Source of the DNA: Castellaniella sp.
GTDB lineage: Bacteria > Pseudomonadota > Gammaproteobacteria > Burkholderiales > Burkholderiaceae_B
DNA: 57,622 bases
NCBI GenBank assembly: GCA_019104865.1
Contig: JAHRWZ010000004.1
Span: 1 to 57,622 of the forward strand
Direction of reading: 5' to 3'
Below the pieces are notes generated by a model, which searched no databases, was not told the origin of the DNA, and was given only the letters and a program-made list of their open reading frames with translations. Numbering within the stretch: the first letter of the stretch is position 1; each line of letters opens with the position of its first letter. Positions 25,524-35,229 of the stretch are shown one piece after another. Made by a program: the position numbers and the translations under genes.

Positions 25524-25556
25524 GGATGTGTCCTGTCGGATTGGGAAAGCCTTATT

Positions 25557-26384
25557 TTAACGCGCGGACTCGGATTCGGCCCCGGACGGGCAGGGGGCGG
25601 AGGGCAGTCCAGCCATCGTCGGCACGCGCCAGTCTTGTCGGCCGGTCGGCAAACCGGCCGCATCGTAGCTGAGTTCCGAAAACAGCGCGTGGCCGTCCGC
25701 TCCGGCCACGATGATGGTGGAGCAACGGGTGCCGTAGTCCGGACTGATGATGAAGGGGCTGCTCAGCAACTGCTCGCGCGCCAGGGAAAGCCCGGTTTCT
25801 GGCAGATCCCGGGTATCGGCCTGAGTGGTGTCGCGCAGCAGAGCGAACACCTGTTCGGGATCGTGCACCCATTGATCGGCGGGCAGCGTATCCAGCGTCG
25901 CCCGTAGCCGCCTGGCTTTGGGCCAGGGGGTGTCCAGCAGATGGTTCGACAGGACGTAGTTGCCCTGTCTCAACTGGCGGGGCGCTCCGGCGGGATCGCG
26001 GTTGCACAGGTACCAGACGTCGCCGGGAGCGCCCACGATCAGATTGAACCCCGCCCAGTCGCCCGCGTGACGGGCGATCGCCCGGACGTGGTCGGCGGCG
26101 CTATCCGTGCCCAGCAGGTAGTCGCGCACCAGGACGCCGCGCGACGGCGCGCCGGACGGAACCGGCAGACCGGGTTCCCGATAGTTGGTCAGCAGAGCGA
26201 AGCGCCCCCCTGCCGTCCAGCCCAGCCAGGTACCTCCCGCCGTCAGATCGCGTCCGGCAATGACGCCTGGGCGCTCAGGCCAGGGGCCGGCAGCCATCGT
26301 GGGCCGGACATGGAACTCGTCCCGATTGGCGGCGATCCGCAGAGGCCAGTCCGGGTGGCCGATCGAGAGGTAGGCGATACACAT
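25557..26384 (-). CDS. NRDE/TANGO2-family protein
   Basis: 275 residues beginning MCIAYLSIGHPDWPLRIAANRDEFHVRPT; the Cys2 start and the NRDEF motif (about residues 20-24) define the family. Members have an N-terminal-nucleophile-like layout, and in eukaryotes the relative TANGO2 is linked to haem and lipid handling. The bacterial role is not established. Other family blocks are GGTWLGW, LTNYREP, GFNLIVGAP and STIIVAGADGHALFSE. The C-terminal 20 residues are low-complexity (APCPSGAESESAR). Confidence 0.85.
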   Translation of the reverse strand: MCIAYLSIGHPDWPLRIAANRDEFHVRPTMAAGPWPERPGVIAGRDLTAGGTWLGWTAGGRFALLTNYREPGLPVPSGAPSRGVLVRDYLLGTDSAADHVRAIARHAGDWAGFNLIVGAPGDVWYLCNRDPAGAPRQLRQGNYVLSNHLLDTPWPKARRLRATLDTLPADQWVHDPEQVFALLRDTTQADTRDLPETGLSLAREQLLSSPFIISPDYGTRCSTIIVAGADGHALFSELSYDAAGLPTGRQDWRVPTMAGLPSAPCPSGAESESAR

Positions 26385-26405
26385 GACTCACAATATACTC
26401 GCCCC

Positions 26406-26876
26406 ATGGAAAAGACTGGAACGCATCATCGCGCCCTGGCGCACGGCTTCGGGCTGCTGGCCGTATGCCTCACGGGCTGGTTGTCCTGCGCCGCGGCATG
26501 GGCGGCGGATCCCGCCTGGACGCGCGACCGGACCAGCACGGGCCTGCAGTCCACCAACCGCGCAGTGGTGGTTGTGTATCAGCCCGGCGCGACGGATCCG
26601 CCGGTTCCTGGTGATGCCCGAATCACTCGCGTCCATGCGTCCAGGGCTTATGACAGCCCGGCACAAGTCGTGACGGATCTGTGCTGGGGATCGGAACGTG
26701 GCCCCTGCGTGCGGCTCAATGGCACACAGCTGAATACCGGGGCCTTCGATGGCCGGTTGGCGGCGGGCCCCATGCTGCTGGTGCACCGGGTGGTCCGGTG
26801 GGCAGGCGGCACACCGCCACTCTTCATCCGGGGAACGGTGACGGTCTGGTATGCCACCGGCCGGCCCCCACGGTGA
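26406..26876 (+). CDS. FlhE-like periplasmic protein
   Basis: 156 residues from ATG 26406, with a signal peptide over about residues 1-34 (FGLLAVCLTGWLSCAAAWA). The mature part follows the FlhE layout: an early Trp (DPAWTRDRTSTGLQSTNR), VTDLCWGSERGPCVRLNGTQ with a cysteine pair, TGAFDGRLAAGPM, and a C-terminal PPLFIRGTVTVWY strand. FlhE in enterobacteria is a periplasmic flagellar protein tied to the export apparatus, normally beside flhBA. No flagellar gene is in this window, so the role here is open. It is divergent from the NRDE gene and upstream of fabA. Confidence 0.5.
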   Translation: MEKTGTHHRALAHGFGLLAVCLTGWLSCAAAWAADPAWTRDRTSTGLQSTNRAVVVVYQPGATDPPVPGDARITRVHASRAYDSPAQVVTDLCWGSERGPCVRLNGTQLNTGAFDGRLAAGPMLLVHRVVRWAGGTPPLFIRGTVTVWYATGRPPR

Positions 26877-26981
26877 TCCGCGTATCGGACCTCAGTTATA
26901 CTATCAGGCTTATCTAATTCAAAGGCTTGCGTCACCGCGCCTGGTGGGGCGTCAGGCGGATTGCTCATTTCACAGAACATC

Positions 26982-27494
26982 ATGCAAAAAACCAGTTACA
27001 GCTACGAAGAACTGCTGACATGCGGGCGTGCGGAACTCTTTGGTCCTGGCAATGCCCAGCTGCCGCTGCCTCCCATGCTGATGTTCGATCGGATCGTGCA
27101 CATCGATGATCGTGGCGGGTCTCACGACAAGGGCGAGATCATCGCCGAACTCGATATCCGTCCCGACCTGTGGTTTTTCAATTGCCACTTTCAGGGCGAC
27201 CCGGTCATGCCGGGATGTCTGGGTCTGGACGCCATGTGGCAGCTGGTCGGGTTTTTCCTGGGCTGCTGCGGTGGCCAGGGGCGCGGCCGTGCGCTGGGCG
27301 TGGGCGAGGTCAAGTTCACGGGGCAGGTCTTGCCGACCGCCCAAAAGGTGCGCTATCACATCAATATGAAGCGCGTGATGATGCGCAAGCTCGTCATGGG
27401 GTTTGCCGATGCGCGCATGGAAGTCGACGGCCATGAAATCTATGTGGCCCATGACCTGCGGGTGGGGCTGTTCACTCGTACGGACAATTTCTAG
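26982..27494 (+). CDS. fabA: 3-hydroxydecanoyl-ACP dehydratase/isomerase
   Basis: Dehydrates 3-hydroxyacyl-ACP and isomerises trans-2- to cis-3-decenoyl-ACP, committing carbon to unsaturated fatty acids. It has 170 residues (E. coli 172). Catalytic His69 ([19 protein letters not shown]) and Asp83 are present, and [16 protein letters not shown] is intact. ATG 26982 is chosen by homology; an ATG at 26961 adds seven residues. TATACT (26897-26902) is a plausible -10 with a poor -35. fabB follows after 11 bp, so both unsaturated-fatty-acid genes share a transcript. Confidence 0.96.
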   Translation: MQKTSYSYEELLTCGRAELFGPGNAQLPLPPMLMFDRIVHIDDRGGSHDKGEIIAELDIRPDLWFFNCHFQGDPVMPGCLGLDAMWQLVGFFLGCCGGQGRGRALGVGEVKFTGQVLPTAQKVRYHINMKRVMMRKLVMGFADARMEVDGHEIYVAHDLRVGLFTRTDNF

Positions 27495-27505
27495 GAGGCT
27501 CGATT

Positions 27506-28723
27506 ATGCGTCGTGTGGTCGTCACCGGCATGGGCATCGTGTCCAGCCTGGGCAATAACCAGTCCGAGGTGCTCGACAGCCTGCGTGCGGGTCGTTCGGG
27601 CATCACGTTTCAACCCGAATACGCCGAACAGGGTCTGCGTTCGCATGTGGCGGGGTCCGTGCATCTGGACGCGCTGGAAAAGATCGATCGCAAGCTCAGC
27701 CGCTTCATGGCCAACGGTCACGCCTATGCATGGCTGGCGATGCAGGAAGCCATTCAGGATGCCGGCCTCACACCGGATCTGGTGTCCAACCCACGCACCG
27801 GCCTGATCGTTGGCGCCGGCGGCGCGTCGCATTCTTCGATCAATGACGGTATCCAGACCCTGCATGAAAAGGGCGTGCGCCGGGTGGGGCCCTACATGGT
27901 GACCAAAGCCATGGCCAGCGGTGTGTCTGCCTGCCTGGCCACCGGCGCCCAGATCAAGGGCGTGAACTACTCCATCAGTTCGGCGTGCTCCACCAGCGCG
28001 CACTGTATCGGCAACGCCGTCGAGCAGATCCAGCTCGGCAAACAGGACATCGTGTTTGCCGGCGGGGCCGAGGAAGAGCACTGGTCCCTGTCCTTCATGT
28101 TTGACGCGATGGGCGCGCTGTCCACACGCTACAACGACACCCCCGAACGCGCTTCCCGCACTTACGATGCCAACCGTGATGGTTTCGTCATTTCCGGCGG
28201 CGGCGGGATCGTGGTGGTCGAGGAATACGAACACGCCAAGGCGCGCGGCGCCAACATCCTGGCGGAAATCGTCGGGTATGGCGCCACCTCGGACGGCTAC
28301 GACATGGTTGCGCCCTCGGGTGAAGGCGCTGAACGCTGCATGCGTCAGGCGCTGGCCGATGTCCGCACCCACATCGATTACATCAATACCCATGGCACCA
28401 GTACGCCGGTGGGCGACGTCAAGGAACTCGAAGCCATCCGGGCCGTTTTCGGTGACAACCTGCCCTGGATCGCCTCGACCAAATCGCTCTCGGGTCATGC
28501 GCTGGGCGCGGCCGGCGTCAACGAGGCCATCTACACCCTGCTGATGATGAAACATGGTTTCGTGGCGGCTTCCGCCAATATCGAAACGCTCGATCCAGCG
28601 GCCGAAGGCATGAACATCCTGCTTGAGCCCCTGGCCAAGGCCGACATCCAGACGGCGTTGTCGAACAGCTTCGGGTTCGGCGGCACGAACGCCACGCTGG
28701 TGTTTTCCCGCGCGACCCTCTGA
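27506..28723 (+). CDS. fabB: 3-oxoacyl-ACP synthase I
   Basis: Condensing enzyme KAS I that elongates the cis-3-decenoyl intermediate from FabA. It has 405 residues (E. coli 406) beginning [18 protein letters not shown]. The catalytic triad is visible: Cys161 ([15 protein letters not shown]), His296 ([13 protein letters not shown]) and His331 ([14 protein letters not shown]). Second gene of the fabAB operon, with AGGAGG 10 bp before the ATG. Two hairpins follow the stop. Confidence 0.97.
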   Translation: MRRVVVTGMGIVSSLGNNQSEVLDSLRAGRSGITFQPEYAEQGLRSHVAGSVHLDALEKIDRKLSRFMANGHAYAWLAMQEAIQDAGLTPDLVSNPRTGLIVGAGGASHSSINDGIQTLHEKGVRRVGPYMVTKAMASGVSACLATGAQIKGVNYSISSACSTSAHCIGNAVEQIQLGKQDIVFAGGAEEEHWSLSFMFDAMGALSTRYNDTPERASRTYDANRDGFVISGGGGIVVVEEYEHAKARGANILAEIVGYGATSDGYDMVAPSGEGAERCMRQALADVRTHIDYINTHGTSTPVGDVKELEAIRAVFGDNLPWIASTKSLSGHALGAAGVNEAIYTLLMMKHGFVAASANIETLDPAAEGMNILLEPLAKADIQTALSNSFGFGGTNATLVFSRATL

Positions 28724-28735
28724 TTCGCCGGCACC

Positions 28736-28819
28736 GGGGGCTTTCGCCTGGACGGGTACCAGGCGTCCCCCAAGTTTTCAAACATCGGCCTGCCGCCACC
28801 AACGACAGGCCGATGTCGT
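28736..28819 (+). terminator. Tandem hairpins after fabB
   Basis: The first hairpin has GGGGG (28736-28740) pairing CCCCC (28767-28771) around CGCCTGG/CCAGGCG (28745-28751 with 28759-28765), followed by AAGTTTT. The second is an 11-bp perfect stem, ACATCGGCCTG (28782-28792) with CAGGCCGATGT (28806-28816), followed by CGTTT. Together they form a double terminator between convergent fabB and the CynX-type gene. Confidence 0.75.
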
Positions 28820-28843
28820 TTCCGTCCGCCTCGGACGCCCGCC

Positions 28844-30067
28844 TCAGGCGGCAGCCGGTTTCGGGGATTCGGGGATGGATCTGGCCTGAACCAGCGCGTT
28901 GCGCCCCGCTTGCCACCCAGCCAGCGCGGTGCACAGACCCAGAGCGCCCAGCAGGCTTGCGGCAGCCTGGAAGCCTCCCGTCCAAGCGTACAGCACGCCG
29001 ATCAGTAACGGGCCGCTGGCTGCCAGCACGTATCCCGTGGCCTGGGCCATGCTGGACAAATGGGCGGCCACGTGCGCATCGTGTGATCGCAGCACGATCA
29101 GCATCAGTGCCAGCGCGAACAGACCGCCCTGACCGATGCCCTGGATGACGGCCAGGGGCCAGATGGCCCAACGCGGACCCAGCACCATCCCGATCAGGGC
29201 GAAAGTGGCGACCACGGTCAGGCCGACCGCCAGTCCCCGCTGGTCGCGCCATCTGGAGGCCAGCAGCGGGGTCAGCAGGCAGGACGCGACCTGCAGCAGG
29301 ATCGAAACCGAAGTTACCAGCCCGGCTTCGGTGCCGCTCAGCCCCCGGTCGCGCAATATGGGCGCCATCCAGCCCAGCACACAGTAAGCCAGGGCGGATT
29401 GCAGCCCCATGAACAGGGTCACGGCCCAAGCCAGCCGGTCGCGCCGCAGCCCTTGGACGGGCAGGATATGGCGGCCGTTCGTATGGCGAGATCCCGCCCG
29501 CCAGGCCACGGGCGACCAGGCAAACAGAGCCAGGATTCCGGGTATGGCCCAGATCGCCAGGCTCAGCGTCCACTGATCGCCGAGCTTGTGCATCAGGGGC
29601 AGGGTGGTGGCGGCCGCCAGCGCCGCTCCGCCCACGAGGCTCATGGTGTAGAGGCCGGTCATCAGGGCAGCGCGGTCGGCGAAGTCGCGTTTGACCAGAC
29701 TGGGCAGGAGCACGTTGCCCAGGGCAATGCCGGCGCCCGCCAGCGCCGTCCCCAGAAACAGCCCCACGGCGTCGAAGGCGCCGCGCAAGGCGGTGCCGGT
29801 GGTGATGAGCAGCAGGACCAGCAGCAGTGTGCGCTCGATGCCGATGCGCTGGGCGCAGCGTGGCGCGAACGGTGCAAATATCCCCATGCACAGGACGGGC
29901 AGTGTGGTCAGATAGCCGCTTGCCGCCGCGCTGAGTCCTAATCCTCGGCTGATATCCGGCAGCAGCACCGCCGTACTGGGAAAGAGGGGGCGAAGATTGG
30001 CGGCCAGCAGCAACAGGCTGGTTGCCGTCAGCCAGCGGCCCCAGGTGCTGACGCGCGGGCCGCTCAT
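28844..30067 (-). CDS. MFS transporter, CynX/NimT type
   Basis: Twelve-helix major facilitator of 407 residues from ATG 30067 (MSGPRVSTWGRWLTATSLLLLAANLRPLFPSTAVLLPDISR). The early LAANLRP motif and TGLYTMSLVGGAALAAA are characteristic of the CynX/YycB/NimT group, whose members carry cyanate, 2-nitroimidazole or unknown solutes. Its ATG overlaps the stop of the upstream fsr gene (ATGA), so the two are translationally coupled. No cyanase gene is near, so cyanate transport is not supported. Substrate unknown. Confidence 0.82.
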   Translation of the reverse strand: MSGPRVSTWGRWLTATSLLLLAANLRPLFPSTAVLLPDISRGLGLSAAASGYLTTLPVLCMGIFAPFAPRCAQRIGIERTLLLVLLLITTGTALRGAFDAVGLFLGTALAGAGIALGNVLLPSLVKRDFADRAALMTGLYTMSLVGGAALAAATTLPLMHKLGDQWTLSLAIWAIPGILALFAWSPVAWRAGSRHTNGRHILPVQGLRRDRLAWAVTLFMGLQSALAYCVLGWMAPILRDRGLSGTEAGLVTSVSILLQVASCLLTPLLASRWRDQRGLAVGLTVVATFALIGMVLGPRWAIWPLAVIQGIGQGGLFALALMLIVLRSHDAHVAAHLSSMAQATGYVLAASGPLLIGVLYAWTGGFQAAASLLGALGLCTALAGWQAGRNALVQARSIPESPKPAAA

Positions 30068-31299
30068 GCGCGACCGCGCCGCGTGTCGGGCAGGAAGAAG
30101 GCGGTGATTCCCAGCAGTGGCAGGAAGGCGCACACGTGGTAGACGAAAGAGATGCTGGTCGCGTCGGCCAACCTGCCCAGCGCCGCAGCGCCGATGCCGC
30201 CCATGCCGAAGGCCAGGCCAAAGAAAAGCCCCGAGACAGTGCCTGTCTTGCCCGGCATGAGTTCCTGGGCATAGACGAGGATTGCCGGAAAGGCCGAGGC
30301 AATCATGACGCCGGCGCAAAACACCAGGATCAGCGTCCATTGCAGATTGACGTAAGGAAGCGCCAGGGAAAAGGGCGCCGTCCCCAGGATCGATCCCCAG
30401 ATGACGCGCTTGCGGCCGATGTGGTCGCCCACCGGCCCGCCCACCAGGGTCCCGGTGGCCACGCCCACCAGGAAGACAAACAGGGAATACTGCGCCTGCT
30501 GGATTTCCAGGCCGAAACGGTCAATCAGGAAGAATGTGAAGTAGCTGGTGATCCCGGACAGGTAGAAGTACTTGCTGAAGATCAGCAGCAGCAGGATGGA
30601 GACCGCCCCCCGGACCTGGCGCGGGGACAGCCCGTTGTCGGTCTTGCGCAGGGAACTGCGCCCCCGGCTGCCGGTCAGATTGGCGGCATACCAGCGGCTT
30701 ACCCCAAATAGAATGCAGATCCCCACGAGGGCCGCCAACGAGATCCAGGCCACACTGCCCTGGCCTCGGGGTACGATCAACAGCGCGGCAAGCAGTGGCC
30801 CGATCGAGGAGCCGATGTTGCCACCGACCTGAAAGATCGACTGCGCCAGGCCATGGTGTCCGGCCGAAGCCATGCGGGCCACGCGCGAGGATTCCGGGTG
30901 AAAGACCGACGATCCCGCCCCCACCAGCGTCGCCGCCAGCACCACGAGTGGAAAATTCCAGGCCTGGGAGAGCAGCAACAAGCCACAGCAGGTGAATCCC
31001 ATACCAACGGGCAGCGAATAGGGCAGCGGACGGCGGTCCGTGAAACGCCCGACGAAGGGTTGCAACAGCGAGGAGGAAAACTGGAAGGCCAGGGTGATGA
31101 TCCCGACCTGGGCGAAGCTGAGGTCGAAGCGCCCCTGCAGCACGGGATAGATCGCGAGCAGCACCGACTGCATCATGTCGTTGAGCAGGTGGGTCACGCT
31201 GATGGCACCCAGCACCGGAAATGCAATACCGGGCTGTGGCTGGGCGGGTTCGGGCTGGATGAGAGGAACAGCGGAGGCTGGCGCGAACGAATTTTTCAT
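30064..31299 (-). CDS. fsr: MFS efflux protein, fosmidomycin-resistance (Fsr) type
   Basis: Inner-membrane exporter with 12 predicted helices; 411 residues from ATG 31299. Diagnostic blocks are ISVTHLLNDMMQSVLLAIYPVLQGRFDLSFAQVG near the N-terminus, QPFVGRFTDRRPLPYSLPVGM, and VFHPESSRVARMASAGHHGLAQSIFQVGGNIGSSIGPL, all typical of Fsr. An ATG at 31350 would add 17 residues without a ribosome site. Family members confer fosmidomycin tolerance when overexpressed; the natural substrate is unsettled. First gene of a two-gene unit with the CynX-type gene; divergent from the urea transporter. Confidence 0.85.
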   Translation of the reverse strand: MKNSFAPASAVPLIQPEPAQPQPGIAFPVLGAISVTHLLNDMMQSVLLAIYPVLQGRFDLSFAQVGIITLAFQFSSSLLQPFVGRFTDRRPLPYSLPVGMGFTCCGLLLLSQAWNFPLVVLAATLVGAGSSVFHPESSRVARMASAGHHGLAQSIFQVGGNIGSSIGPLLAALLIVPRGQGSVAWISLAALVGICILFGVSRWYAANLTGSRGRSSLRKTDNGLSPRQVRGAVSILLLLIFSKYFYLSGITSYFTFFLIDRFGLEIQQAQYSLFVFLVGVATGTLVGGPVGDHIGRKRVIWGSILGTAPFSLALPYVNLQWTLILVFCAGVMIASAFPAILVYAQELMPGKTGTVSGLFFGLAFGMGGIGAAALGRLADATSISFVYHVCAFLPLLGITAFFLPDTRRGRA

Positions 31300-31449
31300 G
31301 AGGGATCCGGATGGCGCGGAAATCCGGCGGATTTGCACCAGACGTTTCATTGTACGCTGTGTCCCGTATAGGCTTTATGCGTCGCCTCGTCACAATGACA
31401 GCTCGCTTGGGAGTACGATCCGGGCATTCCGAACGGCCCTGATGAGTGT

Positions 31450-32322
31450 ATGGTTTGCCTGTCCGATTCCTTGAGCGTTGGCCGCATTTTCCTACGAGGG
31501 GTGGGGCAGGTGTTCCTGCAGCGCAGCGCCTGGGCCGGCATCTGCTTCCTTGGCGCGGTTGCATGGCAGTCCGGCCCGCTGGCGCTGGCCTGCGGGCTGG
31601 GCACCTGGGTGGGTACCCAATGGGGGCAACGGTATGGCACGCGCGAGGAATGCGAGGACGGTCTGCACGGCTACAACGGCGCGTTGGCGGGCATCGGCGT
31701 CCTGGTGGTCCTGCCGCCCGGGCCTCTGGCCTGGGGGCTGGTGGTGGTTTTGGCCTGGCTGGTCACCTGGCTGGCCCAGGTCTGGCGCCGGCACGGGCCG
31801 CTGTCGCCCTATACCGCGCCGTTCATTCTGGCAACCTGGCTTTTGATGATCATCGCATCGGCGGCCGGCTGGCCGGCCCCTGTGGCCGGAACATCGGCGG
31901 TCATGGGCGATGGCCTGATGGCCTGGGCACAAGGGACGTTGCGAGGGGTCGGTCAGGTCATGTTCCTGGATGATCTGGGGGCTGGCGCGCTGTGTATCCT
32001 GGGCCTGGCCCTGTCGAGGCCGGGGGCGGCGCTATGCGCCGTCCTGGCGTCGGCGCTGACACTGTTGGCCGCGTTGGCAGCCGGCTTTCCCGGCGATGCC
32101 GCCTCGCTGGGGCTATACGGCTTCAATGCCGTCCTGACGGCCGAGGCCCTGCGCCAGGCCCTGCCGGGTCGCTGGGGGGCGCTGTGTCTGGGTGTCCTCG
32201 CCAGCCTGGGCCTGATGCGTGGTTTTCAGGTGCTCGAGCTGCCTTCCCTGACTGCCCCGTTCGTCCTGGCGACCCTGCTGGTGCGGCAGTTGTCGCGCAC
32301 ACTCAGCTTCTTTAAAGCTTGA
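31450..32322 (+). CDS. Urea transporter (UT family)
   Basis: Inner-membrane channel-like protein of 290 residues with about ten hydrophobic segments in two similar halves. Family blocks are FLRGVGQVFLQRSAWAGICFLGAV and DGLHGYNGALAGIGVLV in the first half, with the counterparts LRGVGQVMFLDDLGAGALCILG and SLGLYGFNAVLTAEALRQ in the second. Urea permeation is inferred from family. No urease or urea carboxylase gene is in the window. A half NtrC motif TGCACCA lies at 31334-31340 but is not convincing. Separated from the ClC gene by 47 bp. Confidence 0.85.
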   Translation: MVCLSDSLSVGRIFLRGVGQVFLQRSAWAGICFLGAVAWQSGPLALACGLGTWVGTQWGQRYGTREECEDGLHGYNGALAGIGVLVVLPPGPLAWGLVVVLAWLVTWLAQVWRRHGPLSPYTAPFILATWLLMIIASAAGWPAPVAGTSAVMGDGLMAWAQGTLRGVGQVMFLDDLGAGALCILGLALSRPGAALCAVLASALTLLAALAAGFPGDAASLGLYGFNAVLTAEALRQALPGRWGALCLGVLASLGLMRGFQVLELPSLTAPFVLATLLVRQLSRTLSFFKA

Positions 32323-32369
32323 ATCTTCATAATGACAGGTTTCCCTGATGCCTGGGGCACCTTAGATTC

Positions 32370-34289
32370 ATGTCCGAACCGTCTTCTTCGATTGTCGATT
32401 CCAGTGCTTCCTGGTTGCAGGAACAGAGTCAGTCGGGCGGCCTGCCCGTGGCGCCCGACCTGGGCCTGAGCCTGGTCCAGGTCCGCATGCCGCGAGACGT
32501 GACGCGGTTCGACTGGCGGCTGCTACGCGTGATCGCCGTGTCCGTCGCGCTCGGATTCGTGGCGGCACTGGTGGCCTGGGCGCTGATGCTGCTGATCGGC
32601 CTGATCACCAACTTGAGCTTTTATGGTGTCTGGTCCACGGCATTCTCCTCGCCGGCGGGCGCGGTGCCGCGCCTGGGCGCCTGGGTCATCGCGGTGCCGG
32701 TCGTGGGCGGGCTGATCGCCGGGGGCATGGCGCGCTGGGGCTCCAAGGCCATTCGCGGACACGGCATTCCCGAGGCGATGGAACAGGTTCTGCTCAACGA
32801 GTCCAGGATCCCGACGCGCATCACCCTGCTCAAGCCGCTGTCCTCGGCGGTGGTGATTGGCACGGGGGGGCCGTTTGGTGCCGAAGGACCGATCATCGCC
32901 ACCGGCGGCGCCCTGGGTTCGCTGATCGGTCAACTGATGAAAGTCACCGCCAGCGAACGCAAGGTGCTGCTGGCGGCGGGCGCGGCTGCCGGGATGGCAG
33001 CCGTCTTTGCCGCGCCGATTTCCGCCGTCACTCTGGCCGTGGAGCTGCTGCTGTTCGAGCTGCGCGGGCGTTCCCTGATCCCGGTGGCGCTGGCCTGCGT
33101 GACGGCGACCGGCATGCGCGATCTGCTCATGGGATCCACGCCGGTGTTCCTGATGGATACCGTGACCACCCCGGGAGGCAGCGCACTGGCCGCCTACGTG
33201 TTGATCGGCGCCCTGATCGGGGTGATCAGTGTGGCGGTTACCCATCTGGTCTATGCCATCGAGGATGGCTTCGAGCGCCTGCCCGTGCACTGGATGTGGT
33301 GGCCCGCGCTGGGTGCCGTGGTCGTGGGCGTGGTGGGCTGGGTCGCGCCGCTGACCCTGGGCGTGGGCTACACCAATATCGAGGACATCCTTAATGGCCG
33401 GCTGGCCATGGGGACGCTGGCCTGGCTGTGTGTGATGAAGTTCATCTCCTGGTCGATCTGCCTGGGCAGCGGTACCTCGGGGGGCACCCTGGCTCCGCTG
33501 TTCACGATCGGCGGAGCGCTGGGGGCGATGCTCGGACTACTGCTGGCGCACGCCATGCCCTGGCTGGGCATCGATCCCCGTATTGCCGCCCTGATCGGGA
33601 TGGCGGCACTGTTCGCCGGTGCCTCGCGCGCCCTGCTGACCACGGTGATCTTCGCCCTGGAAACCACGGGTCAGCCGGCTGGGCTGCTGCCGCTGCTGGG
33701 CGCCTGCACCGCAGCCTATCTGATTTCGGTCATGATGATGCGCAACACCATCATGACCGAAAAGATCGCGCGGCGCGGTGTCCGGGTGCCGTCGGAATAC
33801 AAGGAGGACTACCTGGAGCGGATCCTCGTGGGGGCCGCTTGCGCCCGGGATGTGGCGACGTTGCGCGCCGGGCAGACAATCGGTGAAATCCGCCGCTGGA
33901 TCGCCCAGGGTGGGAAAGGCACCCAGCACCAGGGTTATCCGGTGCTGGATGCGCAGGATCGCGTCCTGGGGATTCTGACCCGGCGCACGTTTTTCGATGC
34001 CCAGTGGTCGGATCAGGCCCGCCTGTGCGATCTGATCCACCGCCCGCCGGTCGTTATCACGCCCGAGCATACGCTGCGTCAGGCGGCCGACCACATGGCG
34101 ATCGAGAACGTGGGGCGCCTGCTGGTGGTGGACGCCGATGATCCGACGCGCATGCTGGGGATACTGACCCGGGGTGACGTGATTGCCGCGCATACGCGGC
34201 GAATCCGGGAAAACGCCCGGGTGCGTCGCGAGATCAGCCTGCATACCTGGCGGCGAATGCGTGCGCGCCGCCGCCGTGCGCGGGGTTGA
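32370..34289 (+). CDS. ClC chloride channel/transporter with C-terminal CBS pair
   Basis: 639 residues: a cytosolic N-terminus of about 50, a ClC membrane core at about 55-460, and two CBS domains at about 490-620 (YPVLDAQDRVLGILTRR; NVGRLLVVDADDPTRMLGILTRGDVIAAH). Of the anion-site motifs, GPFGAEGPI keeps the gating Glu172. The GSGIP motif reads GHGIP (130-134), with His for the usual Ser, as in a large group of bacterial ClCs. GSGTSGGTLAPLF is the third selectivity block. The ion and coupling mode cannot be read from sequence. Ends 10 bp before convergent yicC. Confidence 0.88.
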   Translation: MSEPSSSIVDSSASWLQEQSQSGGLPVAPDLGLSLVQVRMPRDVTRFDWRLLRVIAVSVALGFVAALVAWALMLLIGLITNLSFYGVWSTAFSSPAGAVPRLGAWVIAVPVVGGLIAGGMARWGSKAIRGHGIPEAMEQVLLNESRIPTRITLLKPLSSAVVIGTGGPFGAEGPIIATGGALGSLIGQLMKVTASERKVLLAAGAAAGMAAVFAAPISAVTLAVELLLFELRGRSLIPVALACVTATGMRDLLMGSTPVFLMDTVTTPGGSALAAYVLIGALIGVISVAVTHLVYAIEDGFERLPVHWMWWPALGAVVVGVVGWVAPLTLGVGYTNIEDILNGRLAMGTLAWLCVMKFISWSICLGSGTSGGTLAPLFTIGGALGAMLGLLLAHAMPWLGIDPRIAALIGMAALFAGASRALLTTVIFALETTGQPAGLLPLLGACTAAYLISVMMMRNTIMTEKIARRGVRVPSEYKEDYLERILVGAACARDVATLRAGQTIGEIRRWIAQGGKGTQHQGYPVLDAQDRVLGILTRRTFFDAQWSDQARLCDLIHRPPVVITPEHTLRQAADHMAIENVGRLLVVDADDPTRMLGILTRGDVIAAHTRRIRENARVRREISLHTWRRMRARRRRARG

Positions 34290-34299
34290 ACAGGGCCTT

Positions 34300-35208
34300 T
34301 TACTCGATGTTCTGCGCCTGTTCGCGCATCTGTTCAATGAGCAGTTTCAGGTCGATGGCCGCCTGAGTGCCCGACAGGGCAGCCGCCTTCGAGCCCAGCG
34401 TGTTGGCTTCGCGATTCATTTCCTGGAAGAGAAAGTCCAGGCGTTTGCCGCTGCCGCGCGCCGCCGACGCGTGGTTGCCCCCCAGGATATCGCGCAATTC
34501 CTGCAGATGGGACCGCAGCCGGGTGAGTTCCTCGGCCACGTCCACTCGCAGCCCGAAGAGACCGGCCTCCTGGGCGATGCGCGCCGACAGTTCCGCGCCG
34601 CCGATGGCGGCGAATCCGTCGGGGCTGGCTGCCATCAAGGCTTCGCGCAGCCGCTGGGCGATACGGTCCTGGTGTGCCTGCACCACCGTGGGCAGCTCGT
34701 CTTCGACCTTTTGGACGATGGCCGCGATCTCGTCGGCCATTCCCAGCATGGCCTGGGCGAGGCGCGCGCCTTCGCGCTCGCGGGCGGCCTGGAATTCTTC
34801 CAGGGCCTGTATGCACGCCTGTTCGCATAGAGGCATCCAGTCGTCCGGATCCAGACCGCTGCGCGCCAGCCCTTCGCGAGGCAGCTCCGCCAGGGTCGGT
34901 GCGGGCAGATCGGGGATATAGCGCCGCGCCCAGGCGAGCTGTTCGGCCAGCCCCTGGACAGCCAGCTCGTCGATTGGGCGCAGGGCTTCACGTTCGGTGA
35001 CGCTGTAGCTCAGCTTGATCTCGACTTTGCCACGCAGGGCATGGCGGGTGGCGAGTTCGCGGACCTGGCCCTCGGCGAAGCGCAAGTCCTCGGGAATCCG
35101 CAGGCTGAGGTCCAGGAAGCGGTTGTTGACGCTGCGGACTTCGACGGCCAGAGCGCCCTGTTCGGCTTCCAGGCGGCTTGCGCCATAAGCGGTCATGCTG
35201 CGGATCAT
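34300..35208 (-). CDS. yicC: YicC-family endoribonuclease-like protein
   Basis: 302 residues starting MIRSMTAYGASRLEAEQGALAVEVRSVNNRFLDLSLRIPEDLR, the YicC N-terminal hallmark. The C-terminal DUF1732 block reads KRLDFLFQEMNREANTLGSKA. Recent work on the family describes an RNA-cleaving or RNase-adaptor role in RNA turnover. In many relatives yicC precedes gmk; here it stands alone, divergent from the RNase PH gene with which it shares a 62-bp promoter region. Confidence 0.93.
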   Translation of the reverse strand: MIRSMTAYGASRLEAEQGALAVEVRSVNNRFLDLSLRIPEDLRFAEGQVRELATRHALRGKVEIKLSYSVTEREALRPIDELAVQGLAEQLAWARRYIPDLPAPTLAELPREGLARSGLDPDDWMPLCEQACIQALEEFQAAREREGARLAQAMLGMADEIAAIVQKVEDELPTVVQAHQDRIAQRLREALMAASPDGFAAIGGAELSARIAQEAGLFGLRVDVAEELTRLRSHLQELRDILGGNHASAARGSGKRLDFLFQEMNREANTLGSKAAALSGTQAAIDLKLLIEQMREQAQNIE

Positions 35209-35229
35209 CGGCGTGGCCTCTTGATTCTC

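Noticed and set aside
28844..30067. Cyanate transporter CynX
   Set aside because: Family matches, but there is no cyanase or CynR gene nearby; only the subfamily is stated.
31334..31350. NtrC site before the urea transporter
   Set aside because: Only the left half TGCACCA is present; the right half matches poorly and no sigma54 promoter is visible.
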